A DNA stretch of 64,000 nt from Paraburkholderia ferrariae NBRC 106233 (lineage in GTDB: Bacteria; Pseudomonadota; Gammaproteobacteria; Burkholderiales; Burkholderiaceae), in NCBI RefSeq assembly GCF_000685035.1, contig NZ_BAYB01000024.1, positions 62,001 through 126,000 of the forward strand, given 5' to 3'. The translations under genes were made by a program, and so were the position numbers. Below are positions 43,796 through 52,176 of the stretch, piece after piece. Positions within the stretch are counted from its first letter, which is position 1. Each line of letters opens with the position of its first letter. The notes beneath the pieces are model-generated. The model made no database searches, was not told the origin of the DNA, and saw only the letters and a program-made list of their open reading frames with translations.

Positions 43796-44958
43796 GACAG
43801 CCCCACGTTCTGGAACAGGATGGCGAACACGGCGTCGGCGAGGATCACGATCGTGATCGAGGTAACGACCGAGGTGGTCGTGCCTTCGCCGAGGCTCTGC
43901 GAATTCGCCTTGATGCGAAAGCCGAAGTGGCAGCCCACGATGGCGACGAGCATGCCGAAGGCCACGCCCTTGCCGAGCCCGATCCACAGGTTCGCAATCG
44001 GCACCACGCTGGGCAGCGAGCGCACGAAGTACGAAATGTCGATGCCGAGCACGAGCTTGGCCGCAAGCGCCCCGCCCAGCAGCGCGATGATGTCGGTCCA
44101 GGTCACGAGCAGCGGCATGGCGATGCCGAGCGCAATCACGCGCGGCAGAATGAGCCGCAGGCCGTGCGAGATGCCCATCACGCGCATGGCGTCGAGTTCC
44201 TCGGTCACGCGCATCACGCCGATCTGCGCGGTGATGGCCGAGCCCGAACGCCCGGCCACGAGGATCGCCGAGAGCACCGGCCCGAGTTCGCGGATCACCG
44301 CCAGCCCGAGAATATTGACGATGTACTGGTTCGCGCCGAAGAGCCGCAACTGCTGCGCGGAAAGATACGAAAGCACGATGCCGATCAGGAACGCCACCAG
44401 CGCCGTGATGGGCAGCGCCCGCGCGCCCGCGTTGTAGATGTTCGCGGAGATCTCGATCCAGGGCGTGAGCCTCGGCTGGCGCAGGATCCGCAGCAGGTCG
44501 AGGATCACGCGCCCGAGCATGCCGATGCCGCCGTACAGGTGCTCGAAGAACGAGAAGATCGCGAGCCCGAGCCTGGTCACCGGGTCGATCCGCACCACCT
44601 GCTCGGCGGGTTCGCGCACGGAGTCGAGGAGCGCGATGCGCTGGAAGATGTCGCGCTGCGTGTCGGTGAGCGCGATCAGGTTGGCCGGCAGCTTGTGGCC
44701 CCAGACGCGCCAGAGCGCCTGGCCGCCCACGTGATCCATGCGCTGGATGCCCGAGAGGTCCCACTCGCCGATGGGCTCGCGTGCGAGCGTGCGCAGGCGC
44801 AGCGCCGCCTTGCCGCGCTCGCGGTCGCGCGCGAGGGCAAGCGCGGTCCACTGCCCCGAGAGGCGGACGATCTTTCCTTTGGAGCCGGCCGTAATGTCGA
44901 GGCCGGGTGGCGTCTCTTGAGTCAAGGCTGGGCGCTCGGGCGGGAGGGGAGCAGCCAT
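43792..44958 (-). CDS. mlaE: MlaE family permease with N-terminal STAS domain
   Basis: Membrane permease of 388 residues. The first 110 residues look like a STAS-type domain (K-G-K-I-V-R-L-S-G-Q-W-T-A and W-D-L-S-G-I-Q-R-M-D-H-V-G-G), then about five helices with the MlaE core R-E-L-G-P-V-L-S-A-I-L-V-A-G-R-S-G near residue 225 and the R-V-T-E-E-L-D-A-M-R-V coupling segment. In E. coli the STAS protein MlaB is separate; here it is fused. The ATG is inside a TACAATG string, so the promoter position is unclear. Confidence 0.92.
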   Translation of the reverse strand: MAAPLPPERPALTQETPPGLDITAGSKGKIVRLSGQWTALALARDRERGKAALRLRTLAREPIGEWDLSGIQRMDHVGGQALWRVWGHKLPANLIALTDTQRDIFQRIALLDSVREPAEQVVRIDPVTRLGLAIFSFFEHLYGGIGMLGRVILDLLRILRQPRLTPWIEISANIYNAGARALPITALVAFLIGIVLSYLSAQQLRLFGANQYIVNILGLAVIRELGPVLSAILVAGRSGSAITAQIGVMRVTEELDAMRVMGISHGLRLILPRVIALGIAMPLLVTWTDIIALLGGALAAKLVLGIDISYFVRSLPSVVPIANLWIGLGKGVAFGMLVAIVGCHFGFRIKANSQSLGEGTTTSVVTSITIVILADAVFAILFQNVGLS

Positions 44959-45044
44959 TGTAGCGAACGCACCCCCTTTTGGCGTTCATTTGGGCGCAAC
45001 GGGCACACTGCGGGGCGCACTGCGTTTGCCGCGCCGCCAGCCAC

Positions 45045-45050
45045 TACAAT
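45045..45050 (+). promoter_or_regulatory. Candidate -10 element for birA
   Basis: TACAAT (context CCACTACAATACGG) ends eight bases before the birA ATG. If used, transcription would start at about the A of the ATG, a leaderless mRNA. No clear ribosome-binding site precedes birA. Confidence 0.4.
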
Positions 45051-45057
45051 ACGGCAC

Positions 45058-45966
45058 ATGAACGCCACCTCCTCTTCCCCCGCTAACCCGCCCGCCGGCG
45101 ACTGGCGCATCGACCGCGACCGCGCGATCACGCTGTTCGGGCCGGTGGCCCACGACTGGCCCATCGAGATCGTCGAGGAAACCGGCTCGACCAACGCCGA
45201 CCTGATGGCGCGCATGAGGGCGCTGCCCCAGCGCGCCGATGCGCTCGCGCGGCCGCTCGTGCGCGTGGCCTACCTGCAGACCGCGGGCCGGGGACGGCGC
45301 GGGCGCAGCTGGGTCGCGCAGCCCGGCGACGCGCTGCTGTTCTCGCTCGCCTGCGTGCTGCCGCGCCCGATCGACGGCCTCGCGGGCCTGAGCCTCGCAA
45401 TCGGCTCGGCGCTCGTGGACGGCCTGCGCACGCTGCCCGTGGCCGCGCCCGGCCAGATCGCGCTCAAGTGGCCCAACGACGTGCTGCTCGAAGGCGACAA
45501 GCTGGTGGGCATCCTCGTCGAGACCGCGTGGAGCACGCCCGATGCCACGGCCGTCGTGATCGGCATCGGCACGAACGTGCGCGGCGCCGACGCGCTGGCC
45601 GCGAAGATCGACGCGCTCAACGCGGGCGCCGACGCTCCGGCGGTGCCGGGCACGACGCCCACGGCGCTCTCGCGCGCGTGGCCCAACGCGAATCTCACCG
45701 ATACCCTCGCCGCCGAGCTCAACGCCCTCGAAGCCGCGCTCAAGCGCTTCGGCGAAGCGGGTTTCGCGCCGTTCCAGGCACGCTGGAACGCTTGCCACGC
45801 CTACGCGGGCCGCCAGGTGACGCTGTTCGAGCAGGGCAAGGAGATCATGCGCGGCGCGGCGGTGGGCGTGGACGAACGCGGGCAGTTGCTGGTCGATACG
45901 GCGAGCGGCCGCGAAACGGTCACGACCGGCGACGTTTCGTTGCGCATCACGGGCGGCGGCGCATGA
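45058..45966 (+). CDS. birA: Biotin-[acetyl-CoA carboxylase] ligase (no DNA-binding domain)
   Basis: Biotinylates the carrier lysine of acetyl-CoA carboxylase; 302 residues. The catalytic loop G-R-G-R-R-G-R-S-W is near residue 78, K-W-P-N-D-V-L-L near residue 138 and the small C-terminal SH3-like domain is present. The N-terminal helix-turn-helix of E. coli BirA is absent, so it is not a biotin-operon repressor. It overlaps coaX by four bases (ATGA). Confidence 0.93.
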   Translation: MNATSSSPANPPAGDWRIDRDRAITLFGPVAHDWPIEIVEETGSTNADLMARMRALPQRADALARPLVRVAYLQTAGRGRRGRSWVAQPGDALLFSLACVLPRPIDGLAGLSLAIGSALVDGLRTLPVAAPGQIALKWPNDVLLEGDKLVGILVETAWSTPDATAVVIGIGTNVRGADALAAKIDALNAGADAPAVPGTTPTALSRAWPNANLTDTLAAELNALEAALKRFGEAGFAPFQARWNACHAYAGRQVTLFEQGKEIMRGAAVGVDERGQLLVDTASGRETVTTGDVSLRITGGGA

Positions 45967-46814
45967 GCGCGGCGCCCGGGCCCGCTGCGAAGCCGCCTTT
46001 CCTGCTGATCGACGCCGGCAACAGCCGGATCAAATGGGCCATCGCCGACACGGCAGGCACGCGCACCCATGCGGGCGCGGCGGATCACGACGGCCTCCGG
46101 GAGGTTCCGCCCGGCGCGCGGGGATTGCCGGAGTGGGCCGATCTGCCCACGCCCGCGAGCGCGTGGATCTCGAACGTGGCGGGCGAAGCGGTGGCCGCGC
46201 GCCTTGCCGCACTCGTGGAGGCGCGCTGGCCGGGCCTGCCGCGCACCGTGATCCGCGCGTGCGCGCAGCAATGCGGCGTGACCAACGGCTACACGACGCC
46301 CGACGCCCTCGGCAGCGACCGCTGGGCCGGCATGATCGGTGCGCACGCGGCCTTTCCGGGCGAGCCGCTCCTGATCGCGACCTTCGGCACGGCCACGACG
46401 CTCGAGGCGCTGCGCGCGGACGGCAGGTTCGTCGGCGGCCTGATTGCGCCGGGCTGGACGCTGATGATGCGCTCGCTCGGCGAGCACACGGCGCAGTTGC
46501 CGGTGCTCGACGCGCCCGCGGTGCGCAGCCTGACCGGCGCGGCGGCGGAAGATGCCGGCGATGCAGCCGACGCGCAGCCGGGCCCGCGCTTTGCCACGGA
46601 TACGAAACGCGCCATCTCCGCAGGCTGTGCGCTTGCGCAGGCCGCGCTGATCGAGCGCGCGTGGGCAGACCTGCAGGACGAGTGGAAGGAGCCGGTGCGG
46701 CTGGTGGTGAGCGGCGGCGCGGCCGCGGAAGTGACAGCCGCACTCAAGGTGCCGCATACTCGCCACGACGCGCTGGTGCTCGCGGGGCTCGCGCTGATCG
46801 CGGCACAGTCCTGA
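45963..46814 (+). CDS. coaX: Type III pantothenate kinase
   Basis: ASKHA-fold kinase of 283 residues for the first step of coenzyme A synthesis. The phosphate motif L-I-D-A-G-N-S-R-I-K-W is near residue 15, G-S-D-R-W-A-G-M near residue 113, and the A-T-F-G-T-A-T-T motif near residue 138. The linker around residues 195-205 is enriched in Ala/Asp. It overlaps birA and is followed 88 bases later by a small membrane protein gene. Confidence 0.93.
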   Translation: MSAAPGPAAKPPFLLIDAGNSRIKWAIADTAGTRTHAGAADHDGLREVPPGARGLPEWADLPTPASAWISNVAGEAVAARLAALVEARWPGLPRTVIRACAQQCGVTNGYTTPDALGSDRWAGMIGAHAAFPGEPLLIATFGTATTLEALRADGRFVGGLIAPGWTLMMRSLGEHTAQLPVLDAPAVRSLTGAAAEDAGDAADAQPGPRFATDTKRAISAGCALAQAALIERAWADLQDEWKEPVRLVVSGGAAAEVTAALKVPHTRHDALVLAGLALIAAQS

Positions 46815-46902
46815 GCACGCTCTTGCTGCACGCACAAACGCCGCACGCGCGCTGCGCCGCGGCGGCGGACCAACGAAACCGATATCGACGGAGCTTCCTA
46901 CG

Positions 46903-47142
46903 ATGCTGCGCTGGCTGATCGCCATTCTGATTCTCGCCAACCTCGTCGCCTTCGCGGCGATTCGCGGCGTTTTCGGCCCGACGCCCGCCTCGGGCTCGCG
47001 CGACAGCCTGCCGCTGAACCGGCAGATCCATCCTGAGCGCCTGACCGTGCGGCCGATCGCGGCTTCCGAATCGGTCGACGTGCCCGTGGTGGGCGGCCCG
47101 GTGGCCGAGCCCGCGGTGCAGGCCTCGGCGTTGACGCAGTAA
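46903..47142 (+). CDS. Small single-pass membrane protein
   Basis: A 79-residue protein I do not recognise by family. Residues 3-24 (W-L-I-A-I-L-I-L-A-N-L-V-A) form one strong membrane helix; the rest is soluble, with P-L-N-R-Q-I-H-P-E-R-L-T-V near residue 36. It sits downstream of coaX on the same strand. In other Burkholderia this position holds an uncharacterised protein of the same kind, so position rather than sequence supports it being real. Confidence 0.7.
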   Translation: MLRWLIAILILANLVAFAAIRGVFGPTPASGSRDSLPLNRQIHPERLTVRPIAASESVDVPVVGGPVAEPAVQASALTQ

Positions 47143-47204
47143 AGCCTTCGTTCGATGCCCCCGAGGCCGTGCAGGAACTCAGGCAGCGCTCGAAGCCGCG
47201 GCAC

Positions 47205-47690
47205 TCAAGCCGCGTCGCCGCGCACCTTCTTCAGCAGCTTCGTCGTCGAGCGGTCGTGCTCGAACGGAATCGCCAGCGCCCGCCCGCCCCAGCCGCGCAC
47301 GAGCGCCGACTCGGGCAGCACGTCCATGTCGTAGTCGCCGCCCTTCACGAGCACGTCCGGATGCACCGCCTCGATTAGCTCGATCGGGGTGCGCTCGCCA
47401 AAGCCCACCACCCAGTCCACGCTTTCCAGCGCCGCGAGCAGCGCCATGCGGTCCGCTTCGGTGTTGACGGGACGGTCGTCGCCCTTGCCCAGCATGCGCA
47501 CCGACGCATCGCTGTTCACGCCGACGATCAGCGTCGCGCCGAGCGCCTTCGCATCGGCGAGATAGGTGACGTGCCCGCGGTGCAGGATGTCGAAGACGCC
47601 GTTGGTGAACACCACCGGGCCGGCGAGCGTGGGCCGCAGTTGCGCGAGCGCTTCGCGGGTCGTGATCTTGCGTTCGAAGGAAACGGGCAT
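47205..47690 (-). CDS. rfaE2: D-glycero-beta-D-manno-heptose 1-phosphate adenylyltransferase
   Basis: Nucleotidyltransferase of 161 residues activating heptose phosphate for lipopolysaccharide core synthesis. It has the C-terminal HldE-type motifs V-F-T-N-G-V-F-D-I-L-H-R-G-H with the catalytic H-x-G-H, V-G-V-N-S-D-A-S-V and V-K-G-G-D-Y. Only the adenylyltransferase half is present, as is usual in betaproteobacteria with a separate kinase. Confidence 0.94.
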   Translation of the reverse strand: MPVSFERKITTREALAQLRPTLAGPVVFTNGVFDILHRGHVTYLADAKALGATLIVGVNSDASVRMLGKGDDRPVNTEADRMALLAALESVDWVVGFGERTPIELIEAVHPDVLVKGGDYDMDVLPESALVRGWGGRALAIPFEHDRSTTKLLKKVRGDAA

Positions 47691-47726
47691 CGGGCGAAAC
47701 CTGGTCGTGAAGAAAAGCGAAGCACC

Positions 47727-47763
47727 AAAAACAACGGCCCGGAAACGCGAACGCCCGGGCCGT
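47727..47763 (-). terminator. Intrinsic terminator of the ferritin-like gene
   Basis: On the minus strand a 9-bp stem (47755-47763 with 47734-47742) with a 12-base loop is followed by TGTTTTT, about 50 bases after the ferritin-like stop. Confidence 0.75.
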
Positions 47764-47812
47764 CTTTGCCGTGCGGTGCGCGTGCGGGCTACGGCCGGCG
47801 CGCGCGTGCCGC

Positions 47813-48685
47813 TCAGGCGGGTTGCTGCTGCGAGCCCTGTTCGGACTGCAGGCGCGAAACCACTTCCTTGCGGTAGCGGTTCAGTTCCTGCGCCGTGGTG
47901 AACGTGCGCTCGAACAGGATCGAGAGGTTGTGCAGAATGCGCTCGACCACCTTCTTTTCCCAGCCGTCGTCGAAGCGGATCTGCTCGTCGAGCCAGCGCT
48001 CGAGCCATTCCGGGTCGGGCAGGCGCGACTGCACCGTGTCGCGCGGGAAGAGCGCCTGGTTCACGTGCAGGTTCGTGGGGTGCAGCGGCTTTTCGGTGCG
48101 GCGCGCCGAAGCCATCAGCACGCCGATCTTCGCGAACGCCGCGCGCGCGACGTCGCCGCAGTTCGTGAGCGCCTTCTTCATGTAGCGCAGGTAGGCGCCG
48201 CCGTGGCGCGCCTCGTCGCGCGAGATGGTCTCGTAGATCGCCTTGATGACGGGTTCCGTGTGCCATTCGGCCGCGCGGCGGTACCAGTGGTTCAGGCGAA
48301 TCTCGCCGCAGAAGTGCAGCATCAGCGTTTCGAGCGGCGGCGCCGGGTCGAATTCGAAGCGCACCGCGTGCAGTTCCTCTTCGGTCGGCACGAGCTCGGG
48401 CTTGAAGCGGCGCAGATACTCCATGAGCACGAGCGAGTGCTTCTGCTCTTCGAAGAACCACACGCTCATGAACGCGGAGAAGTCGCTGTCGTGATGGTTG
48501 TCGCGCAGGAACATCTCCGTGGCCGGCAGCGCGGACCATTCGGTGATGGCGTTCATCTTGATGGTCTTCGCCTGCTCGTCCGTGAGGAGCGACGCGTCGA
48601 ACTGGTCCCAGGGAATGTCCTTTTCCATGTCCCAACGGACCGATTCGAGCGATTTGTAAAGTTCCGGATAAAGCATCGTGTTCAT
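47813..48685 (-). CDS. Ferritin-like domain protein
   Basis: A 290-residue helical protein of the ferritin-like superfamily. Candidate metal ligands are in V-W-F-F-E-E-Q-K-H near residue 75 and D-E-A-R-H near residue 155, an E-x-x-H pair that fits a di-iron site. Related proteins are annotated only as ferritin-like; a desaturase-type or oxygenase role is possible. The start at 48685 has GGGGCGGG upstream. It is followed by the heptose adenylyltransferase gene after a terminator. Confidence 0.82.
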   Translation of the reverse strand: MNTMLYPELYKSLESVRWDMEKDIPWDQFDASLLTDEQAKTIKMNAITEWSALPATEMFLRDNHHDSDFSAFMSVWFFEEQKHSLVLMEYLRRFKPELVPTEEELHAVRFEFDPAPPLETLMLHFCGEIRLNHWYRRAAEWHTEPVIKAIYETISRDEARHGGAYLRYMKKALTNCGDVARAAFAKIGVLMASARRTEKPLHPTNLHVNQALFPRDTVQSRLPDPEWLERWLDEQIRFDDGWEKKVVERILHNLSILFERTFTTAQELNRYRKEVVSRLQSEQGSQQQPA

Positions 48686-49203
48686 AGTCCCGCCCCTGAT
48701 CTGCGCGTGACGCACGCGTGACGCGCCCCTAACGAATGTTGCGTGCCGCGTGAGCGCGGGGAAAACGCGGCACGCAGGCGAAAAGCATTCAATTTTACGC
48801 GGTAATCGGCCGCCCAGAACCATCCGGCAGCGACTTGCGTCTGCCGCACGGCAATCCTTGTACCCGTCTTGTACCGGTTTGAGAGCGGCCTGGCGGGTTC
48901 TGGGTAGCTGCTCCGTGCCTCGAACCCGGTTGTCGATGTGTTCATGCGGGCTTGCGCCCGTGACGCCGGCCGCGCCCGGGACCACGAGAGCCCGGCGAAC
49001 CGCTGTCATCGCCATCGTCATCGCCGTTCCCATCGCCGCTGTCATCGCCGTTACCCTCAGCGATCCGCAGCCGATTGCCGCAGCGCTGCGGGTCATCCCT
49101 GCTCCGGTTCGGGATGGCTTTCGTCGCGGAAAGCTGCCCGAACCCTGTCAAACGACGCCAAAACGGCCGAAAAAACCTTACACCATGATAGCACGCCGAT
49201 CTT
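48686..49203. other. Long gap between the ferritin-like and patatin genes
   Basis: No convincing gene. It contains a 10-bp inverted repeat (48741-48750 with 48766-48775) upstream of the ferritin-like gene, a TAAAAT -10-like element on the minus strand at 48792-48797, and a simple-sequence run of GTCATCGCC-type units at about 49003-49052. Confidence 0.6.
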
Positions 49204-50409
49204 TCAGATCCGCCGCCCCTCCGGATGCTCGCCCGCGCCTGCGCCCGGGGCCTTGAGCCAGGTCAAAAGAAGCTCGCGCCGGGCCAGCGTATCGCGGTAG
49301 CCAAGCTCGATCAGCTCGCGCGTGAACGCCTCTTCGAACAGCAGATAACTCGCGAACGCGGCCCCCGACGCGCGATTGCCGCCCACCGCCCCCAGCAGCA
49401 CCCGCACCGAAGCCGGCAGCGCCTGCAGATGGCGCGCCGCGATCAGTTCGATGCGCTCGCTCGGCGCAATCGCCAGCACCTCCACATGCCGCCAGCCGCT
49501 TTCGGGCTCCACCGTTTCCGGCAGGTGCCGCACCATGCGATTGATGTGCTCCACGCGCTCGATGTCGGCGCCGAGCGCATCGAGAAAAACGCTCGCCATG
49601 ACCTGCTGGCCGATCTGCGCGAGCGTCGGATAGGTGTCGATGTCGGGGCGCGCGGCGGGCACCTCCGGCGCGGGCGCGGCCGCACCGATCACGACGATGC
49701 GCTGCGCGCCGAAGTGGATCGCGGGGCTGAGCGGCGCGATCTGGCGAATCGAGCCGTCGCCGAAATACTCGTGGCGGCCGTCGAGTTCGAGGCGCACGGC
49801 CGGGAATACGTAGGGAATGGCCGCCGAGGCGAGCAGATGCGCGGGCGTGAGCGCCACCATGCGTGCCGTGCGCTGCGCGCGGCGCCAGGCGCTGATGGGT
49901 TCGCACGCCTGATAAAAGGTGAGATGCCGGCCCGACGAGTAGCTGAGCGCCGTGACGGAAACCGCATGCAGACGCCGCTCGTCGAGCATCTGCTCGATGC
50001 GGTGAAAACTCAGCGTGCGCGCCAGCAGGCGCGCAAGCGGCGCGTTATCGAAGAGCGTGCGGGGCGTGCGCCGCGCGGCAAGCCCGAAGGTGGCCCAGCC
50101 GAACGCCAGTGCGCCGAGCCAGCGCGCGCCCGCGGCGGCCACGCCGGGCCAGTCCGTGCGGTACACCTGATCGGCGCTCAGGCCCGACCAGACTTTCACG
50201 AGTTGCTCGGCGCCCTTCGCGAAATGATCGGCGTGGCTGGCGATGGAGGTGGCGTTGATCGCGCCGGCCGAAGTGCCGCAGATCACCGTGAACGGCATGG
50301 CACGGCGTCCGGGTTCGGCCGCCTCGGCAAGTTCCGCCAGTGCGCGCAGCGCGCCGGCCTGGTAGGCCGCGCGCGCTCCGCCGCCCATCATCACGAGCGC
50401 AAGCCGCAT
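49204..50409 (-). CDS. Patatin-like phospholipase
   Basis: Serine lipase-fold protein of 401 residues. The oxyanion loop G-G-G-A-R-A-A-Y near residue 9, the nucleophile motif G-T-S-A-G near residue 45 and the D-G-S catalytic aspartate near residue 218 are all present. Cellular role is uncertain: patatins include phospholipases, polyhydroxyalkanoate depolymerases and virulence factors. The phaM-like gene is 59 bases upstream on the same strand, so a role in storage-granule turnover is possible but inferred from position. Confidence 0.88.
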   Translation of the reverse strand: MRLALVMMGGGARAAYQAGALRALAELAEAAEPGRRAMPFTVICGTSAGAINATSIASHADHFAKGAEQLVKVWSGLSADQVYRTDWPGVAAAGARWLGALAFGWATFGLAARRTPRTLFDNAPLARLLARTLSFHRIEQMLDERRLHAVSVTALSYSSGRHLTFYQACEPISAWRRAQRTARMVALTPAHLLASAAIPYVFPAVRLELDGRHEYFGDGSIRQIAPLSPAIHFGAQRIVVIGAAAPAPEVPAARPDIDTYPTLAQIGQQVMASVFLDALGADIERVEHINRMVRHLPETVEPESGWRHVEVLAIAPSERIELIAARHLQALPASVRVLLGAVGGNRASGAAFASYLLFEEAFTRELIELGYRDTLARRELLLTWLKAPGAGAGEHPEGRRI

Positions 50410-50468
50410 GATGCAGACGCTCCCCGTAAGCGCCCTCGCGGACGCGGTTCAAGCGTGCGCCGCGCGCC

Positions 50469-51182
50469 TCACTCGGGCTGCGCCGGCGCCTTTTTCGTGC
50501 TGCGCGAGGCGGACGGCTTGCCCGCCGCGCGCTTCGCAGCGGGCTTTTCGCCCGCGCCCGCCGGGTCGCCCGCCGCAGCCGCTGCGCCTTGCGCCGCGGC
50601 CGCGGGCTGCGCCACCGCAAACTGCGCGAGCTGGTTGAACTGGGCCTGCAGCAGGTTCCACCATGCCGACGTGTCGAAGCCCGGCGGCGGCGCTGCGTTC
50701 TCCGCCGAGCCGGCTGCGTCGGCCGGGTCGGCCGCGTGAGCCGGGCCAGCCGACGAGGAAGCCGCCGCCTCCTTTGCGCGCGCGGACTGCGCACTGCCAT
50801 GCGAGGGCTCGTGCGCGGGCGGTGCCATCTGCGACTGCGCGAACGCGCCGAACGCACGCAAGGTGGAAAGCGTCGCCCGCTGCACCTCGAGCGCCTGGAT
50901 GGCCGACTGCAGCATGCTCAGATTGAGCTTGAGCCACTGTTCGACGGCACGCAGGTCGGTGATGCGCTTGTCGAGCTCTTCGATGTTGGTGAGCGGCGTC
51001 ATCATGTCCGACATCATCGAGAGCGAGGGGCCGAAGCCCTGCGCGATGCCCGGCTCGCTGCCGGGGAACGCGCTGCCGAACGGCGTGAGGCGCATCATCC
51101 CCCACATGCGGTCGAGCATCTCGGCGGGCGGGAAACCGGGAAAGCCCGGAAACGGCGGCACGGAGCCGGCGGGGTCAGTCAT
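50469..51182 (-). CDS. phaM: PhaM-type PHA granule-associated regulatory protein
   Basis: A 237-residue protein resembling PhaM of Cupriavidus, which links polyhydroxybutyrate granules, PHB synthase and the nucleoid. The N half has the family-like segment D-K-R-I-T-D-L-R-A-V-E-Q-W-L-K-L-N and V-Q-R-A-T-L; the C half is Ala-rich and ends in a basic tract with K-P-A-A-K-R-A-A-G-K and T-K-K, as in the DNA-binding tail of PhaM. No phaC or phaP gene is adjacent. The start at 51182 removes ten non-conserved residues upstream. Confidence 0.78.
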   Translation of the reverse strand: MTDPAGSVPPFPGFPGFPPAEMLDRMWGMMRLTPFGSAFPGSEPGIAQGFGPSLSMMSDMMTPLTNIEELDKRITDLRAVEQWLKLNLSMLQSAIQALEVQRATLSTLRAFGAFAQSQMAPPAHEPSHGSAQSARAKEAAASSSAGPAHAADPADAAGSAENAAPPPGFDTSAWWNLLQAQFNQLAQFAVAQPAAAAQGAAAAAGDPAGAGEKPAAKRAAGKPSASRSTKKAPAQPE

Positions 51183-51286
51183 GCGGATCTCCTCGCAGGG
51201 GTTGAGTGACACGGTGGCTGTTCGAGCGGCACAGCATGCCGGTGTCTTGTCCGATCATACCGCGCGCGGCGGCTTGCGTTACAGCA

Positions 51287-52117
51287 TCAGAATGCGAACG
51301 GATCGCCGCCCGGGAAGTCCGGCGCCCGGCGCTCGCGCAGCGACTGCACGCCCTCGCGCACGTCGGGGCCGGCAAAGCCCATGAATTCGAGCGCGAGCGA
51401 CGTATCGAAGTTCGGCCCCGCCATGCGCAGCCAGTTGTTCAGCGCGTACTTGGTCCAGCGCACCGCCGTCTGCGAGCCGTTCGCGAGGCGCTTCGCGACC
51501 TCGAACGCCTTCGGCAGCAGATCGCTTTCGTCCACGGCGAGCGAGACGAGGCCGATGCGCTCGGCCTCCTCGCCGCTCACGGGCTCGCACAGCAGCAGGT
51601 AGTACTTCGCCTTCGCCATGCCGCACAGGAGCGGCCACACGATCGCCGCGTGGTCGCCGGCGGCCACGCCAAGGCGCGTATGGCCGTCGATGATGCGCGC
51701 CGTCTTCGTCGCGATCGAGATGTCGGCCAGCAGCCCCGCGACGAGCCCCGCGCCCACCGCCGGCCCGTGCATCGCCGAAACGATGGGCTTGCCGCAGTTG
51801 ATCACGTTGTAGACGAGGTCGCGCGCCTCGCGCCAGACGCGTGCGCGCACATCGAAATGCGTGGCCATGTCCTCCACGAGCGCAAGATCGCCGCCCGCCG
51901 AAAAGCCCTTGCCTTCGCCGCGTATCACGGCCACGCGCGCGTCCGGATCGCGGTCCACGTCGCGCCAGATTTCGGCGAGCTCGCGGTGCATGTTCGCGTC
52001 GGCGGTGGCGAGGCCGCTCTTGTTCGCGCCTTCTCCGCTCATCACGATCTCGACGATGCCGTGCTCGTGCCGGCGCACGCGCAAGGCGTGATAACGGGCG
52101 TAGGGAGAGTCGTTCAT
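51287..52117 (-). CDS. Enoyl-CoA hydratase/isomerase family protein
   Basis: Crotonase-fold protein of 276 residues. The oxyanion-hole segments are G-K-G-F-S-A-G-G-D-L near residue 68 and A-M-H-G-P-A-V-G-A-G near residue 116. The catalytic glutamate pair of classical enoyl-CoA hydratases is not obvious in the expected position, so the exact reaction is uncertain. It begins a minus-strand run with the substrate-binding and FAH genes. The start at 52117 follows a ribosome-binding region; upstream frame is a short extension. Confidence 0.85.
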   Translation of the reverse strand: MNDSPYARYHALRVRRHEHGIVEIVMSGEGANKSGLATADANMHRELAEIWRDVDRDPDARVAVIRGEGKGFSAGGDLALVEDMATHFDVRARVWREARDLVYNVINCGKPIVSAMHGPAVGAGLVAGLLADISIATKTARIIDGHTRLGVAAGDHAAIVWPLLCGMAKAKYYLLLCEPVSGEEAERIGLVSLAVDESDLLPKAFEVAKRLANGSQTAVRWTKYALNNWLRMAGPNFDTSLALEFMGFAGPDVREGVQSLRERRAPDFPGGDPFAF

Positions 52118-52176
52118 GGCGCTGCCTCCTGCTTCGGATGTTCGAGGGTTGCGGCTTCGATGCACGCGTCAATGCG

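Noticed and set aside
48750..49256. A 168-codon plus-strand frame in the gap before the patatin gene, with a hydrophobic segment
   Set aside because: The hydrophobic stretch comes from GTCATCGCC simple repeats; no ribosome-binding site, and the frame runs into the patatin gene.
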